A stretch of 64,000 nucleotides of DNA from Metallyticus violacea (Eukaryota; Arthropoda; Insecta; Mantodea; Metallyticidae), in the NCBI GenBank assembly GCA_030762175.1, contig CM060834.1, positions 68,615,501 through 68,679,500 of the forward strand, read 5' to 3'. Position 1 is the stretch's first letter. The number at the start of each line of letters is the position of its first letter. Made by a program: the position numbers and the translations under genes. Shown in pieces: positions 38,201 through 45,476 of this stretch. The notes under the pieces are model-generated. The model searched no databases and was not told the origin of the DNA. It saw only the letters and a list, made by a program, of their open reading frames with translations.

Positions 38201-40184
38201 AACCACAATAAACACCAACACACAAAAATATTATAAAAAGTACACACGAATTGAAGGTGCATAAACTAATCTGCCAGTATCAAACAAGTATTGCTCTTTT
38301 GGGAAAGATTTGGTGGCTCCTAAATGGGCCATTGCCGCAATTGGGGTGAAAAGGTTAACATAAAAGCTGGAATTGCAAATTGTTGGTGCAGGGGCAGTAG
38401 CTTGAAGTGATGAAATGGCGGCAGTAAATTTTAAACTATTTAACCAAAAGGGAATTTATAACATGTTTTATCGAGAAAAAAATTTAATCGACATTGTAAA
38501 TACTGGAAATGCAAGTTATAAACAATGCAAATTCATTCGTATGTTTGAATGAATTTCTCCATAGGAATTTGTGAAGATAATCCTATCCATGCTGCTTCTA
38601 ATCTTGTGCTTAGCCCTCATCCACATGTTTTCTACATTTTGTGTATGAATTTCTGCATTTTCTAGGTCTACAAAATTTTGCTCATGAACAATTACATAAT
38701 GTTCATAAATCTCCCCATCAATGCCCAAATCGTTAGCCTATGCTGTCCAACCATCTGAAACAATAGTCCCAGGCAGCATTAACTGCCAAATTAAATTCAT
38801 CCAGTATTCAGTACTTAAACAAGAAAGCACCTTAATGTTCCTCTTTCAATGCCCCAGAAAACTCAATGGCCCTCCTCCACAAACCCTGATGATACTTCCT
38901 CCTCCACAAACCCTGATGATACTTCCTGTGGAAACATTTCGATTAGTCAATTTCTACGCCTTTAGTCTGTAACACAATTCAGCATAATAATACACCACAA
39001 ATAGTTCATTTCATGGCTATTCCGAACACTTCCCACCCGTTTTCAATTTCCTTTTACACATACAGATCATTTGACTCCAACAGTTTCACTCCCACAAACG
39101 TAAACAAACCCTAGTGATAATGGGAGATCCATATTCTCAAAGATTATCCTACATTGTGCCACATAATCAAAATTCCTTTCTTTGAAAAATGGCCAAACTG
39201 GGCTGGTTTTATTCCATTTGACTGCAACATTATTTAATACTACCATTAGAGTTCTTGATATTTGCAAATCAAATAGAAAATGCACCAGAATTCTTTCACG
39301 CTGTTACACCCCTATGTAGCTAATAGCAATAATTCCTGGTATTAAAGGTTTAATCTATGTTAATCTCTCCTATCCAGTCTAGAGACGAAATATAAAGTGA
39401 AGGATAGTCTACGCATCTCCAGTCAGTAAAATTCCCGCTATTTATTAATTTTATTGTGAAAATACGAGTGAATAGATTTGACCGTTTAAAGCTCGCAATA
39501 GTATATGTTCAAGTCTTTGTTCGCAGGCCATCGCTAGGCGCTTTCCCGTTAGACAGCGCCAAGTTAGAGCTTAGGGGTTCTGCTTTAATTATGTGTGAAA
39601 CTGTGCGTGACAAAATCAAAGTGGTAGCCACGGATAGTTTCTGTATCTCATTAAATGTTGCTTCCAAATAGTTGCAACAGGATGGTTTACGAAACTGATA
39701 CTTTTATCAGTTTCAAATTATAGTTTTTTTGTCCTACAAAACTGTCTTTCCAACTGTCTGCGTTCGGCTGCACAGGTGCACAGTTGCTTCGAACTTGAAA
39801 TTTCGTTATTCTCGCTCACACGTTGGAATTTATTTCCTTGCTCCTAGGTCTGGGAAACACAATTTCTGCAATTGTGCCGTATATTCGAATATTATCCAAA
39901 TGCCGACTTGAAATTTTTCGTCATATGGCAATTACCCACATTCTTTAACTTTTCTGCTTAAACAATTCTATCCTTTCCCTGTTGACAACTGTGGCCTTTA
40001 TATTATTCTAATTATTTACAGCAATTTGTAATGCATCTCCATTAAGTCTCATGAGTCCAACATACTTTTACTTACCTCGAGAGCAAGAAAGAATCATGTC
40101 CGGATATTTAGGGTTTGTAGCAATTTGTGTAACCCAACCATTATGCCCTCTCAATGTACCTCTTAGTTGTAATGTCTCCGACAT
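14058..40184 (-). CDS. RACK1: RACK1, receptor for activated C kinase 1 (complete, seven coding exons)
   Basis: Seven-bladed WD40 scaffold of the small ribosomal subunit, which also binds PKC and other signalling partners. It is encoded by join(40184..40076, 30433..30225, 24546..24436, 24351..24256, 21089..20979, 15665..15525, 14237..14058), all minus. All boundaries are GT/AG and the phases join exactly to 318 aa plus TGA, the usual animal length. It begins [20 protein letters not shown]. Blades are recognised by GH...WD/WN pairs: GHNGWV (14), GHSHFV...LRLWDL (61-91), HTKDVL...IKLWN (104-133), HSDWVS...KVWNL (147-179), GHTGYLN...MLWDL (190-220), HNDIITA...IKIWDL (232-261) and [13 protein letters not shown]...VWQV (291-314). 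The ribosome-contact triplet at 36-38, RDK in human, is R-D-R here, a conservative change. Intron sizes are 9642, 5678, 84, 3166, 5313 and 1287 nt. No disruption was seen, so it should be functional. Confidence 0.97.
14595..14862 (-). repeat. tRNA-derived SINE, family C, in RACK1 intron 6
   Basis: The head is at the right end (minus orientation). GGATTCGAATCCCATACC contains the B box, and the A-box region lies by GGCCACTCACG. The body shares TGAGGAAAACCTGGAAAAAA, CCTAAGTTTAGGGCATCTTC and the tail TAGTGTTTAAT with the copies at 24935, 58874 and 63440. Confidence 0.85.
15285..15385. repeat. Penelope-family terminal fragment
   Basis: The stretch TTACAGTGAAGCTATTAAAA, TGTATAATCCAGTCGAACTA, CACTCTCTTAT is a diverged copy of the sequence at 23820-23885 that forms the end of the Penelope-like element there. 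No coding part is present. Confidence 0.55.
15525..15665 (-). CDS. RACK1: RACK1 coding exon 6
   Basis: Acceptor ATTTGCAG|GACTGT; donor ATCTGG|GTAAGT. 47 codons (213-259): [14 protein letters not shown], then blade 6 ([20 protein letters not shown]). Asp-Cys-Lys replaces the more usual Asp-Gly-Gln at the start. Confidence 0.96.
15830..16300. other. Unrecognised segment of slightly higher GC in RACK1 intron 5
   Basis: GC content is a little higher than the flanks, with repeated GATTGG/CTGATTGG motifs (at about 15964, 15990 and 16178). An 89-codon minus ORF (15863-16132) contains [20 protein letters not shown] but has no recognised domain. It may be part of an unknown repeat family. Confidence 0.25.
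16715..16970 (+). pseudogene. Penelope-like RT fragment (PLE D, left part)
   Basis: Plus-strand translation gives a decayed active site (FDM-stop-II where RYMDDI is expected), then [18 protein letters not shown]. The last part is alignable with the [16 protein letters not shown] region of [19 protein letters not shown] follows, the equivalent of the LPFLDL strand. Confidence 0.6.
17570..17800 (+). pseudogene. Penelope-like fragment (PLE D, right part)
   Basis: [15 protein letters not shown] and then [19 protein letters not shown], in shifting frames, match [20 protein letters not shown] and [12 protein letters not shown] of PLE A. It probably belongs with the fragment at 16715-16970, with unrelated or deleted sequence between. 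Confidence 0.6.
17800..18707. other. RACK1 intron 5 sequence, nothing recognised
   Basis: AT-rich, with no ORF of coding character and no shared repeats seen. Confidence 0.4.
18718..19007 (-). repeat. tRNA-derived SINE, family B, with 10-bp target-site duplication
   Basis: The head is at the right: CGGGTTCGAACCCGCATTTT holds the B box, and GGTAACCACTACACCACC is the reverse complement of a near-perfect A box (GGTGGTGTAGTGGTTACC). The body and tail read as in other family B copies. Flanking direct repeats GTCAAAGCCT occur at 18708-18717 and 19008-19017. The sharp B box and intact duplication suggest a relatively recent insertion. Confidence 0.92.
19060..20220 (+). pseudogene. DDE transposase relic (Tc1/mariner-superfamily, DDE_3 type)
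   Basis: In order on the plus strand: LNDFDKDIV at 19138, [14 protein letters not shown] pieces with FLMEKSDIM at 19300-19360, and LLFRLNLG at 19430. The long open part at 19557-19820 contains [20 protein letters not shown], where MDNAHYHS is the second catalytic Asp region, and [16 protein letters not shown] and LPPYHCH follow, where intact relatives have LRLPPYHC..NPIELIW with the last acidic residue. Here that residue region is degraded. An acidic tail ([15 protein letters not shown]) ends near 20205. Several frameshifts and stops are present. The order and motifs match insect DDE_3 transposases with MDNAxYHS. Confidence 0.72.
20225..20975. other. RACK1 intron 5 sequence near exon 5, nothing recognised
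   Basis: The 119-codon minus ORF at 20232-20591 is Leu/Cys-rich, lacks splice context and matches no family I know. It includes a short direct repeat, TCAGTTTAGTTTCTCTGCTACA, at 20800-20842. Confidence 0.35.
20979..21089 (-). CDS. RACK1: RACK1 coding exon 5
   Basis: Acceptor TTTTTTCAG|GTATGG; donor GGAAAG|GTAAGT. 37 codons (176-212), the end of blade 4 ([10 protein letters not shown]) and blade 5 ([23 protein letters not shown]). Confidence 0.96.
21480..21610 (-). repeat. SINE family B, 3' part only
   Basis: TTATTTAAGGACGCTGTTCA, CATGAAATGGCCAATAAATT and TTGTTCGGAAGCTTCTTTCAGGC match the tail half of 18718-19007 in the same orientation. The tRNA head is missing. Confidence 0.75.
21620..23035. 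other. RACK1 intron 4 sequence, nothing else recognised
   Basis: AT-rich, with no coding-like ORF. It contains only the short hairpin at 22379-22441. Confidence 0.4.
22379..22441. repeat. Short perfect inverted repeat
   Basis: AGTCGAAATATTTA at 22379-22392 and its exact reverse complement at 22428-22441, 35 nt apart. No associated gene was seen. Confidence 0.75.
23040..23700 (+). mobile_element. Penelope-like element with internal deletion (PLE E)
   Basis: The ORF at 23113-23334 has [18 protein letters not shown] and [17 protein letters not shown], the RT strand after the active site. [20 protein letters not shown] and [16 protein letters not shown] follow (ORF 23397-23693). The GIY-YIG domain that should come next is missing. 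The frame goes straight to [11 protein letters not shown] and a C-terminal [15 protein letters not shown]. It is more similar to PLE B than to PLE A, and the tail continues into the hairpin at 23857-24000. Confidence 0.8.
23857..24000. repeat. Perfect 38-bp hairpin at the Penelope-like tail
   Basis: Arms 23857-23894 and 23963-24000 are exact reverse complements (AATTCAGTTGAACTACACAC... and its complement), separated by a 68-nt loop. The loop contains GGCTGAAGATGAGAACTAAA, a segment also found, inverted, just inside the left arm of PLE B. Imperfect pairing extends outward through ATTGATATC/AATATCAAT. An RNA of either strand would form a long stem. Confidence 0.9.
24256..24351 (-). CDS. RACK1: RACK1 coding exon 4
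   Basis: Acceptor CTTTTGCAG|GATGAT; donor GTGAAG|GTAAGC. 32 codons (144-175), most of blade 4 ([27 protein letters not shown]). Confidence 0.96.
24436..24546 (-). CDS. RACK1: RACK1 coding exon 3
   Basis: Acceptor TTTCTAG|GATGTA; donor ATCCAG|GTAAGC. 37 codons (107-143), blade 3, with [18 protein letters not shown] and RDKTIKLWN. It is separated from exon 4 by only 84 nt. Confidence 0.96.
24935..25190 (+). repeat. tRNA-derived SINE, family C, in RACK1 intron 2
   Basis: GTGAGCGGGAGGTCTGGCGT leads into the B box TTCGAATCCCGCC. The body follows with CCTCATAAATGGCAAATGCC, CCAATATATCATTTCATGTA and CCGCCTGTGGTGCC. It ends TTAAACACTATTTATTC. Confidence 0.88.
25200..26030. other. RACK1 intron 2 sequence, nothing recognised
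   Basis: AT-rich filler between the SINE and the mariner element. No coding-like ORF was seen. Confidence 0.4.
26039..27338 (-). mobile_element. Nearly full-length mariner element with intact inverted repeats
   Basis: The two ends are inverted repeats matching at 26 of 27 positions: GAGGGTTGGAACTTAAATAG from 26039 and its reverse complement ending at 27338. The element is 1300 bp, the normal mariner length, and has visibly higher GC than the surrounding intron. A TA lies just left (26036-26037). The right-hand TA is not preserved (TG). It sits in RACK1 intron 2 and its transposase is on the same strand as RACK1. Confidence 0.93.
26095..27140 (-). pseudogene. Mariner transposase, inactivated by frameshifts and stops
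   Basis: The N-terminal HTH region is visible at 27139-27010: [20 protein letters not shown], then YRTVKR. KAFKDA and GRHSSGR follow in another frame. In 27006-26608 are WVPHDLTE (mariner WVPHEL motif) and ITLDETW (first catalytic Asp). In 26627-26232 are [13 protein letters not shown] (second Asp) and [14 protein letters not shown] (third Asp). There are exactly 34 residues between the second and third Asp, the D34D signature of mariner. One frameshift is near 27025, another near 26615, and there are in-frame stops after VPEI and in the C-terminal THRWQRVI region. All catalytic Asp codons survive, so it decayed fairly recently. Confidence 0.92.
27345..28625. other. RACK1 intron 2 sequence, nothing recognised
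   Basis: No coding-like ORF or repeat shared with the window was seen. It includes a G-rich run, GAGGGGAGGGGGGAAAAGGG, near 27957-27976. Confidence 0.35.
28640..29450 (+). mobile_element. Penelope-like remnant, same subfamily as PLE A (PLE F)
   Basis: AAATTACATAAAAAATAATA and AAATATGCAGTGTTTTACAG open a stretch closely similar to 5829-6620. The translation passes through [38 protein letters not shown] (GIY-YIG, with YIG now HIR) and VTVAHFW.KNH to the C-terminal part. Many stops and small indels. It ends near the TTAGTGGAGTTCATGTGAA motif that corresponds to the tail of PLE A. Confidence 0.8.
29460..30215. other. RACK1 intron 2 sequence next to exon 2, nothing recognised
   Basis: No supported feature. 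A short ORF at 29536-29751 (minus) is Phe-rich and unconvincing. Confidence 0.4.
30225..30433 (-). CDS. RACK1: RACK1 coding exon 2
   Basis: Acceptor TTTATTTCAG|AT; donor ACCAAG|GTGTGA, a weaker donor than the others. 209 nt completing Asp37 and encoding residues 38-106, the end of blade 1 and all of blade 2 ([29 protein letters not shown]). Confidence 0.96.
30440..34050. other. Right part of RACK1 intron 1, nothing recognised
   Basis: 3.6 kb of AT-rich intron. The ORFs at 30851-31241 (minus) and 31707-31892 (plus) have no recognised domain, splice context or repeats. A (CT)n run lies near 33817-33834. Confidence 0.4.
34055..34344. repeat. Tandem duplication, period 145 bp
   Basis: The unit starts CTGGTTTTTATGAAATTTCT at 34055 and again at 34200, and ends TTTAAGTACACAGTGTTAA. 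Only a few substitutions separate the copies (for example AGTCGGG versus AGTAGAG), so the duplication is recent. Confidence 0.93.
34703..35812. mobile_element. DNA transposon with about 30-bp inverted repeats, Harbinger-like (non-autonomous)
   Basis: The left end reads GGCCCCATTAACGATGAAAA and then TTAAATGTAAC. The right end, reverse-complemented, reads GGCACCATTCACAATGAAAG and then TTAAATGTAAA. About 26 of 30 positions match. The flanking triplets are TAA on the left and CAA on the right, so a degraded TWA target duplication as in PIF/Harbinger is possible but not proven. The interior (1.1 kb) has two unconvincing ORFs (34760-35098 and 35489-35710) and a repeated CCCTATCAATTTATA motif. No transposase was recognised. 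Confidence 0.6.
35830..36230. other. RACK1 intron 1 sequence, nothing recognised
   Basis: No coding-like ORF or repeat was seen. Confidence 0.35.
36241..36720. mobile_element. Possible repetitive element with short inverted ends
   Basis: AAATTCTCCCGTGCTGT at 36242 and ACAGCACGGGAAATTT at 36704-36719 are inverted relative to each other, with one base missing in the right copy. Between them are a tract with CCGTGGTCCATGGTTTAAAT and CAACTACTCCGGTTGGCATCTTCAG and a second with CCCCCACCAGGGTGGAAATA. The minus-strand reading of the first resembles the EDGxxxVG..GESY type of ending seen in some Penelope or retroelement tails, but I cannot assign it. Confidence 0.35.
36730..38475. other. RACK1 intron 1 sequence, nothing recognised
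   Basis: AT-rich, with no coding-like ORF. It contains a local near-palindrome, CCATGGACCATGG, at 36815. Confidence 0.4.
38480..39000 (-). pseudogene. ISXO2/Merlin-like transposase relic
   Basis: Minus-strand frames give [10 protein letters not shown] (usual FGGIERGT), then TIVSDGWTA (catalytic Asp region, usually IHSDEWxAY), and in the ORF 38516-38728 [20 protein letters not shown] followed by [15 protein letters not shown]. That last part is the ISXO2 signature (VNHSxNFVDPxTGAHTQxIESxWxxxK). A 27-bp tandem duplication (38871-38924) lies inside the element between the first two motifs. Stops and frameshifts are frequent. These transposons (Merlin/IS1016 group) occur in many arthropods. Confidence 0.72.
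38871..38924. repeat. 27-bp perfect tandem duplication
   Basis: The unit CCTCCTCCACAAACCCTGAT plus GATACTT occurs at 38871-38897 and again, identical, at 38898-38924, within the ISXO2-like relic. Confidence 0.93.
39010..40070. other. RACK1 intron 1, 5' part, nothing recognised
   Basis: Slightly less AT-rich than the rest of the intron, as is common near promoters. ORFs at 39067-39285 (minus) and 39456-39671 (plus) have no recognised domain. Intronic enhancers could lie here but cannot be shown from sequence alone. Confidence 0.35.
40076..40184 (-). CDS. RACK1: RACK1 coding exon 1
   Basis: Start codon at 40184. It encodes residues 1-36 and the first base of codon 37 and ends CTCTCGAG|GTAAGT. 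It holds the first strand set of blade 1 ([19 protein letters not shown]). The AUG context GGAAATGTCG has A at -3 relative to the ATG (GGAA-ATG), a reasonable initiation context. Confidence 0.96.
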
Positions 40185-40225
40185 TTCCACATTAAATTCC
40201 TCTGCTAAACCCACGGATGATAAAA

Positions 40226-40256
40226 GATATTAGGAGAGGACCAACTATGGTTATAG
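40226..40256 (-). promoter_or_regulatory. RACK1: Candidate RACK1 core promoter: TATA-like box and TCT/TOP start
   Basis: On the minus strand a TATAA lies at 40255-40251. Exactly 29 nt downstream is ATATCTTTTATC with a C at 40226 followed by TTTT. This fits the TCT initiator and 5' terminal oligopyrimidine start known for ribosomal-protein genes and for RACK1 in other animals. It would give a 42-nt 5' UTR before the ATG at 40184. The spacing is textbook, but the start site is inferred. Confidence 0.45.
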
Positions 40257-40299
40257 AACAATCAAGTTCCGAACGCTAAAAGACGGATGCGGATGCAAA

Positions 40300-41015
40300 T
40301 TTCTTGAGGTATAATAATGGAGTCACGGAAAAGTGCTACCAACAAAAGTAATGGTAATACCAGCTTAGTATAAAAGTCCCGCAAACTGTGTTAATAGGTT
40401 GCCAACTGCTAACTGCTAACATCAGCATTCCAAACGGCGAGCAAGGATGGAAAGCATCTTTTGCTTTTATTGCTGACAGGATCAAGGGTAAGATTCCTGT
40501 AGATATTATTGGTACAGGTCCCATTTCTTAAGATAAACACACCGATCCAGGTCAGAAATTCATCAAGCCGAACCTATTGATGAAGCGAAGATTCAATTAT
40601 TAATGGGTTAAAGAAAGACAGAGGTTCAAGTATACGATTTTACCACGGGGGAAATTATCTTAGCAAATATATTATTTTTAAGCAAAATATTACATATATA
40701 TAGCAACTAAGGAAATGAGAATTATTTTCTTGTACAAATGCCTATTATCAGAATTATATCAGACTATTACTTGTCATTTTAGCTTACAAAGTTTAGTTGA
40801 ATAGACGAGATGAATCGGAATGTTCCTGAATGTATGATAGTTTGTTAAAAGCACTGTAGTGCTGATACTTGATCCATATTGCTGAAAACTCTTCTGCATA
40901 GAAACAATGCACTGAGATTTTTTTAGATAAAAGTATATTTGAAAGTGTCAGGATTTCTAAATCATTTTTCTGATCAGTTCATCGCACTAAATCCGCGTCC
41001 ATATTCACCGTAGAT
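40300..41015. other. Region upstream of RACK1, nothing recognised
   Basis: The ORF at 40336-40524 (minus) is not recognised. No divergent gene start was identified. Confidence 0.35.
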
Positions 41016-41019
41016 TCGG

Positions 41020-41520
41020 CTGTTTTCACAAGTTCTTTCACAAAAGTGAGAATGAGTTGAGGATTTTCTTTATAGATACGAAAATCTTTAACGAATGATG
41101 CACACATGCTTTAAATTCATTTAAAATCCACCTTTTTACATAAACGAAGAACTGACATGTCACCAACACATGTTCACGTCCGCATGAAGGCCACTTATCT
41201 GGATTTAATACATCCGAAAACAAATCCATAATTTCAAAACGATTTTTCATATGTTTGCCAAAGAATGAAAAAAGTCTTTCAAAATATTTTAAATTGCTGT
41301 ATTCGTTGCATGGCGATTATTTAATTGCGACCCCTTTGAATGCGTGCTTTTCCTATAATTCTTGTACTATCATCATAATATGCGGCGAGTCATTTGCTTT
41401 CAATGTTTCAAGAGCTTTTATAGTCACGTCAAATTGTTTTGCTCTACAAATTGAAGAACTTCTGTTTTGCATAAAGAATGATAATACTTTCAGAACCTTA
41501 AAGTACAGTTAATTCCATTA
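41020..41520 (-). pseudogene. Possible hAT-like transposase remnant
   Basis: Minus-strand frames include KALETLKANDSPHIMMIVQE, then HMKNRFEIMDLFSDVLNPDKW (given here in part: NRFEIMDLFSDVLNPD) and SCGREHVLVTCQFFVYVKRW. The first two resemble the middle region of some hAT transposases (ALxxL...SP.I..V.P.L ... IxxRF...). The match is loose and no catalytic motif was seen. Confidence 0.3.
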
Positions 41521-41705
41521 TAAGCAACCACTATGTGAGATGTTTTACGGATTCTTGAAATGTAATCCTCTCGCGATATAACAGGGAAGCATCATGACTC
41601 AACTTTCCAAAAAGATGGATCAAAGAACTGTGGCTTTCAAAAAGAACTCTAACAACATTAAATTACTATAAAACCAAATATACGTCAAAAACGCAGCCTA
41701 CTAAA

Positions 41706-41757
41706 CTTTTCTTCTTCTTCTTCTTCTTCTTCTTCTTCTTCTTCTTCTTCTTCTTCT
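41706..41757. repeat. (TTC)n microsatellite
   Basis: About 16 uninterrupted TTC units, continuing imperfectly to about 41775. Confidence 0.97.
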
Positions 41758-42004
41758 TGTTGTTCTTCTTCTGCTCCTTGCAAATGGTTCCTTGAACTAT
41801 AGGGTGTCCACAGAGAGGTAACATTTGCATGTTCCCCCTCCCTTTATCTCTACAACCTTTAAAGTAGCTGGAGGTGTATCTTTTTCAGCCTCCCACATCC
41901 CCTCAGTACAGAAGTGTGGAATGAGATGTAGGATGTACTGTCTGATGAAGACGCAAGGATTCACCTGCACCTAAATGAAGGGGTGTATATGGTGCTGATG
42001 TAGA

Positions 42005-42215
42005 AATAGTGAAGGAAGACTGCGTCAGTCATGTAGCAAACGACTACAGCGTTCTCAAGCTAAAGAAAGACATTGCTAACACCAGATTGGGTTACCGTGG
42101 TGAGCTGAAGTTAGAAACTATAAAAAGACTAACCAGCTACTACATACTGGCCATGCAGAAGATTCTGATGATAGTATGGCTAGGAGAATTCTCTCCATCT
42201 ACCAGAGACTAGCTT
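42005..42215 (+). pseudogene. Mutator-like (MULE) transposase fragment
   Basis: KEDCVSHVANDYSVLKLKKD, then GELKLETIKRLTSYYILAMQ, corresponds to a conserved stretch in insect Mutator-like transposase-domain proteins (DCxxHVxKR...L..LKK..., GKLTxxxIxxLxxYYxxAI). Downstream coding is broken. The ORF at 42286-42498 (LEIGALYGASVFNM) might be a further piece, but this is not certain. Confidence 0.5.
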
Positions 42216-43239
42216 GCACTGTACTATTGGCATACTGTGCTCGTTGAGGGACACAAAATGCAAATAAAAGTGTTCACTTACACATTTGGAAAACTGTCCC
42301 AAAGAAAATTTTATTTCCAAGAAAAGATTAGAAATTGGAGCATTATATGGTGCTTCTGTCTTTAATATGGTATGTTCCACTTCTCAGGAGCTGAGATTTG
42401 TGATACGGGCTGAGAAAAAGTTGGTAGCTGCTTCAAAGGACTCTGATCAACAGGTCAACAGTCTCAATAAGGAAAGTACCTGCAGGTGGCAAAAGTAGCA
42501 CAACAGCAGCATAGAAGAACCATAGTGAAACATAGATATGAATAACTATAAACCAGTAGGATTCTGATATGTATAGCGCACAATTCACTGTTTCCCAGTA
42601 AACTTTTTATAAAACAGCACTTTCTCAAAATTGAATTTTCATGCATTCAAAATGTCCCATGCGTGTTAGTGTTTGTTTAAATTCAATTAAATTTTCCCAG
42701 AATGTGAAGAAGTATCCATTGTAATATTCAATGAAAAAATTGTTAATTTGAAAGAGTATAATTTTTATAGAGAAAAAAGTAATCATAGTTCACTCATAAA
42801 ATTTATATAAAATATCTCTTGGTTCATTTTGTATGCGGTTCAAAGCTCCAATTACAACAATGGCAACCAATTTTCTCAACTCAAGAAGTACTTATGAGTG
42901 GGACATTTGGATTGTGCAACATGCTTAATAAATAAAATTTATGGAATAATTTAAGCTCACAAAAGTACATTTTGTTTACAGATTAATTTAACAGCAATGC
43001 AAATCACACTAACATTTTCAGAAAAGCCTATTCAAAAACGTGGAACTTTGAAAATTCACTCCAACTGTCTCTTAACAGATGAGCGCTTGCGAAACATCCT
43101 GTAGCAGACTCTGATTTTCGGAAATTTGAAGAAAACAAAGAACATAAGAAATCGTAACAAAAATATTTATATTTATATTATTTAATGTTATACTTTTCAG
43201 TAATCAACTGATGGGAAAAATACCCATAGTTATAATAAA

Positions 43240-43553
43240 TCAGCTATCTCAGACATCAAACATCGCACAAAAGGCACCAGGAACCAATGGCAATGGGGCG
43301 GTCATGTCGCAAGAATGCAGGACCATAGGTGAACCTATAAGATCTCCATATGGGATCCCCGGATAGGAAAAAAAATACAAGGCAGACCCAGATGATGGAC
43401 AGACCTCTTCAAGGAACATGCAGGACCTGATTGGTCAAGAGTAGCAAGAGGAAGAGATAAATGGATCTCCAGAGAAGCAGCAAGTGAGGAAGTGAGGAAT
43501 GAAGTAACCAAAGAAAAATTAGAGTTTCTCAAACAGCATACGAACAACTAGTG
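43240..43553 (+). pseudogene. LINE C-terminal fragment (RTE-like)
   Basis: From 43251 the plus strand reads DIKHRTKGTRNQWQWGGHVA, then RMQDHR, KISIWDPRIGKKIQGRPR, WTDLFKEHAGPDWSRVAR, GRDKWISREAASEEV and a stop near 43550. This is the familiar WxGHVARM...W.P....RGRP..RW.D.......W...A.DR..W tail of endonuclease/reverse-transcriptase LINEs. It is almost unbroken. The RT body is absent, or unrecognisable, to the left. Confidence 0.85.
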
Positions 43554-43559
43554 TGGAAT

Positions 43560-45465
43560 AGCTCACTACGCTAGGAAAAAGCGAGCTTTCCCTGCTTGTT
43601 TGGATACCTTTGCCCTTAAGGGACACAACAGGCTATCTTCATCTTTTTCAAGAATGGTCATTGAAAATACCTTCTCTTGTCACACTAATTCAATAATATC
43701 GAAAAAGAATGGCTTGTCCCCTCAAAGGACAAACGTGTATATAGAATTGAGCAGGATTTTATTAGAAATCGTATTTTCAGGTATCGTGATCTAAAATGTT
43801 TACATAATAATTAGTAATATTTCGGCATGTATGATCAGAATTCAGCGCATTAGACTGATTTTTTCAGTTTTCAATTTTTGCAGTTCTATTAGGGATATAT
43901 TTTTAATGATAGCTTCTGTTTAGCTATTACATATGCGATATGAACAACAAAGCAATTGTGTTGAATTTTTCTTGGTTTTGTTTTGCCCACAACTTTTCAC
44001 TTCCATTCAAGATTTTCTATATTTTGTTTTTCTTTACTATGCATGATTATATGCATTTCATGCGTGATTTGCATTTCGCACTATACCCGATTTTATCATT
44101 TAGTTTTTTTAATTCTTTTCTGAAACACCTTTTAAAAGGCATTATCAATACTTACCACATTAAGTTCACGAACATTTAAATACACTGTGCATGTTACTAT
44201 GTTTTTTGTCATTTACAGACAGCCATGGATTAGCCTTATGCCAGTTTTGAAAACGTAATAAAGCGAAGCAATTTCCCCACTATAATTACATACTTCCTGT
44301 TACTTTAATAATCTGGGAGTATGGCACCCAGAGACTTCTCGTGGTTTACGTCCCCGAAAATTTACTAACATTCTATTTGTTAACACTGTTATTGCCGTTT
44401 TATTTCTTAGATTGGGCGTCTATTTGAACTCTTTTGGAGCTATTGCTAGTGCCTTGACTTTTTTACTTTTTTTCTAAGACATACTGAAACTCCGTAATTT
44501 TCACAGGCACATACGTACTTAAACTAACTGCTGCTTGCCTCGCACGAATTAACAATGACTGCACAAAGTAGTGAATCGTAACAGATTAAAGCAACAGTGG
44601 CTTAACGTTGCCAAAATTAATGGGCCGGATTATAGGCCTATAAGTATTAAATTCCTTTTTTAACACCTTTTAATGTTTACCAAAATAACTATTGGGCATG
44701 TCTTCTTTTTGAATATAAGTTAAATTAAATTGTCAATTTATATAGTTTACATATACAGTGAGTGGGAAATAAGCATCTGTGGGTATGGATAATTTAAAAT
44801 CAGAGAGTCGGGTGGTTGGATTCAGAGGGAGCATCACACTGCAAATTGCACACTGGTCATTTAACTAATTAAAGGTATTAAAATATTTTCATATAGAATA
44901 AACTATATATGATTAATAGTTTAATTTTAAACTTCCTCGTTGATTTTGTAGGAAAATACATTTACCAAGTTGAAAAGAACACAATTAGCAACATTAGAAA
45001 CACTTGCTTCTCCATTACGCTGGAAACAAAACACTGGTTGAGATTAAATTAGTGAATAATAAAACTGTATATATAAAAGAATAGCACATCATAACTCTAG
45101 GGGAAAATTCCACTGGATCTTGGGTGCAGCTGTCAGTTTAAAATCAGTTTAAATTTCTTCGATACATCAGTGGCTGTAAGATAGCACAGGTAGGCGGCCG
45201 GGGGGGGGGGGTTTGCACCAATTGTCGAGAAAAAGAATGAATTTATCAGAACAGAACTAAAGGTCTGTAACATCTGACTTTCAGTAGATCAGACCACCGA
45301 TAATTGTGGTCGCTTCATTGCAGCATCGTGGAGACCACCGATAGTTGTTGTCACTTCGTTGCTAACGACTTGGTAGGTAAGTTAGACCCCACAGAGTCTG
45401 GTAAACCCCTTTTCATATTATGCAAGATACTGGGCAAAACTAACCACGGCACCATAGACTACATC
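43560..45465. other. Intergenic stretch, nothing recognised
   Basis: AT-rich. A partial tandem duplication near 45290-45365 (AGACCACCGATAATTGTGGT / AGACCACCGATAGTTGTTGT) and a run of ten or more G at 45199 are the only structures noted. Confidence 0.4.
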
Positions 45466-45476
45466 ACACTGATTGC

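Noticed and set aside
40336..40524. Possible divergent gene upstream of RACK1
   Set aside because: The 62-codon ORF is on the same strand as RACK1, has no recognised motif, and is not joined to RACK1 by any convincing splice site.
41706..41775. Coding poly-Ser/Leu or Lys/Glu tract
   Set aside because: A simple (TTC)n microsatellite outside any supported gene.
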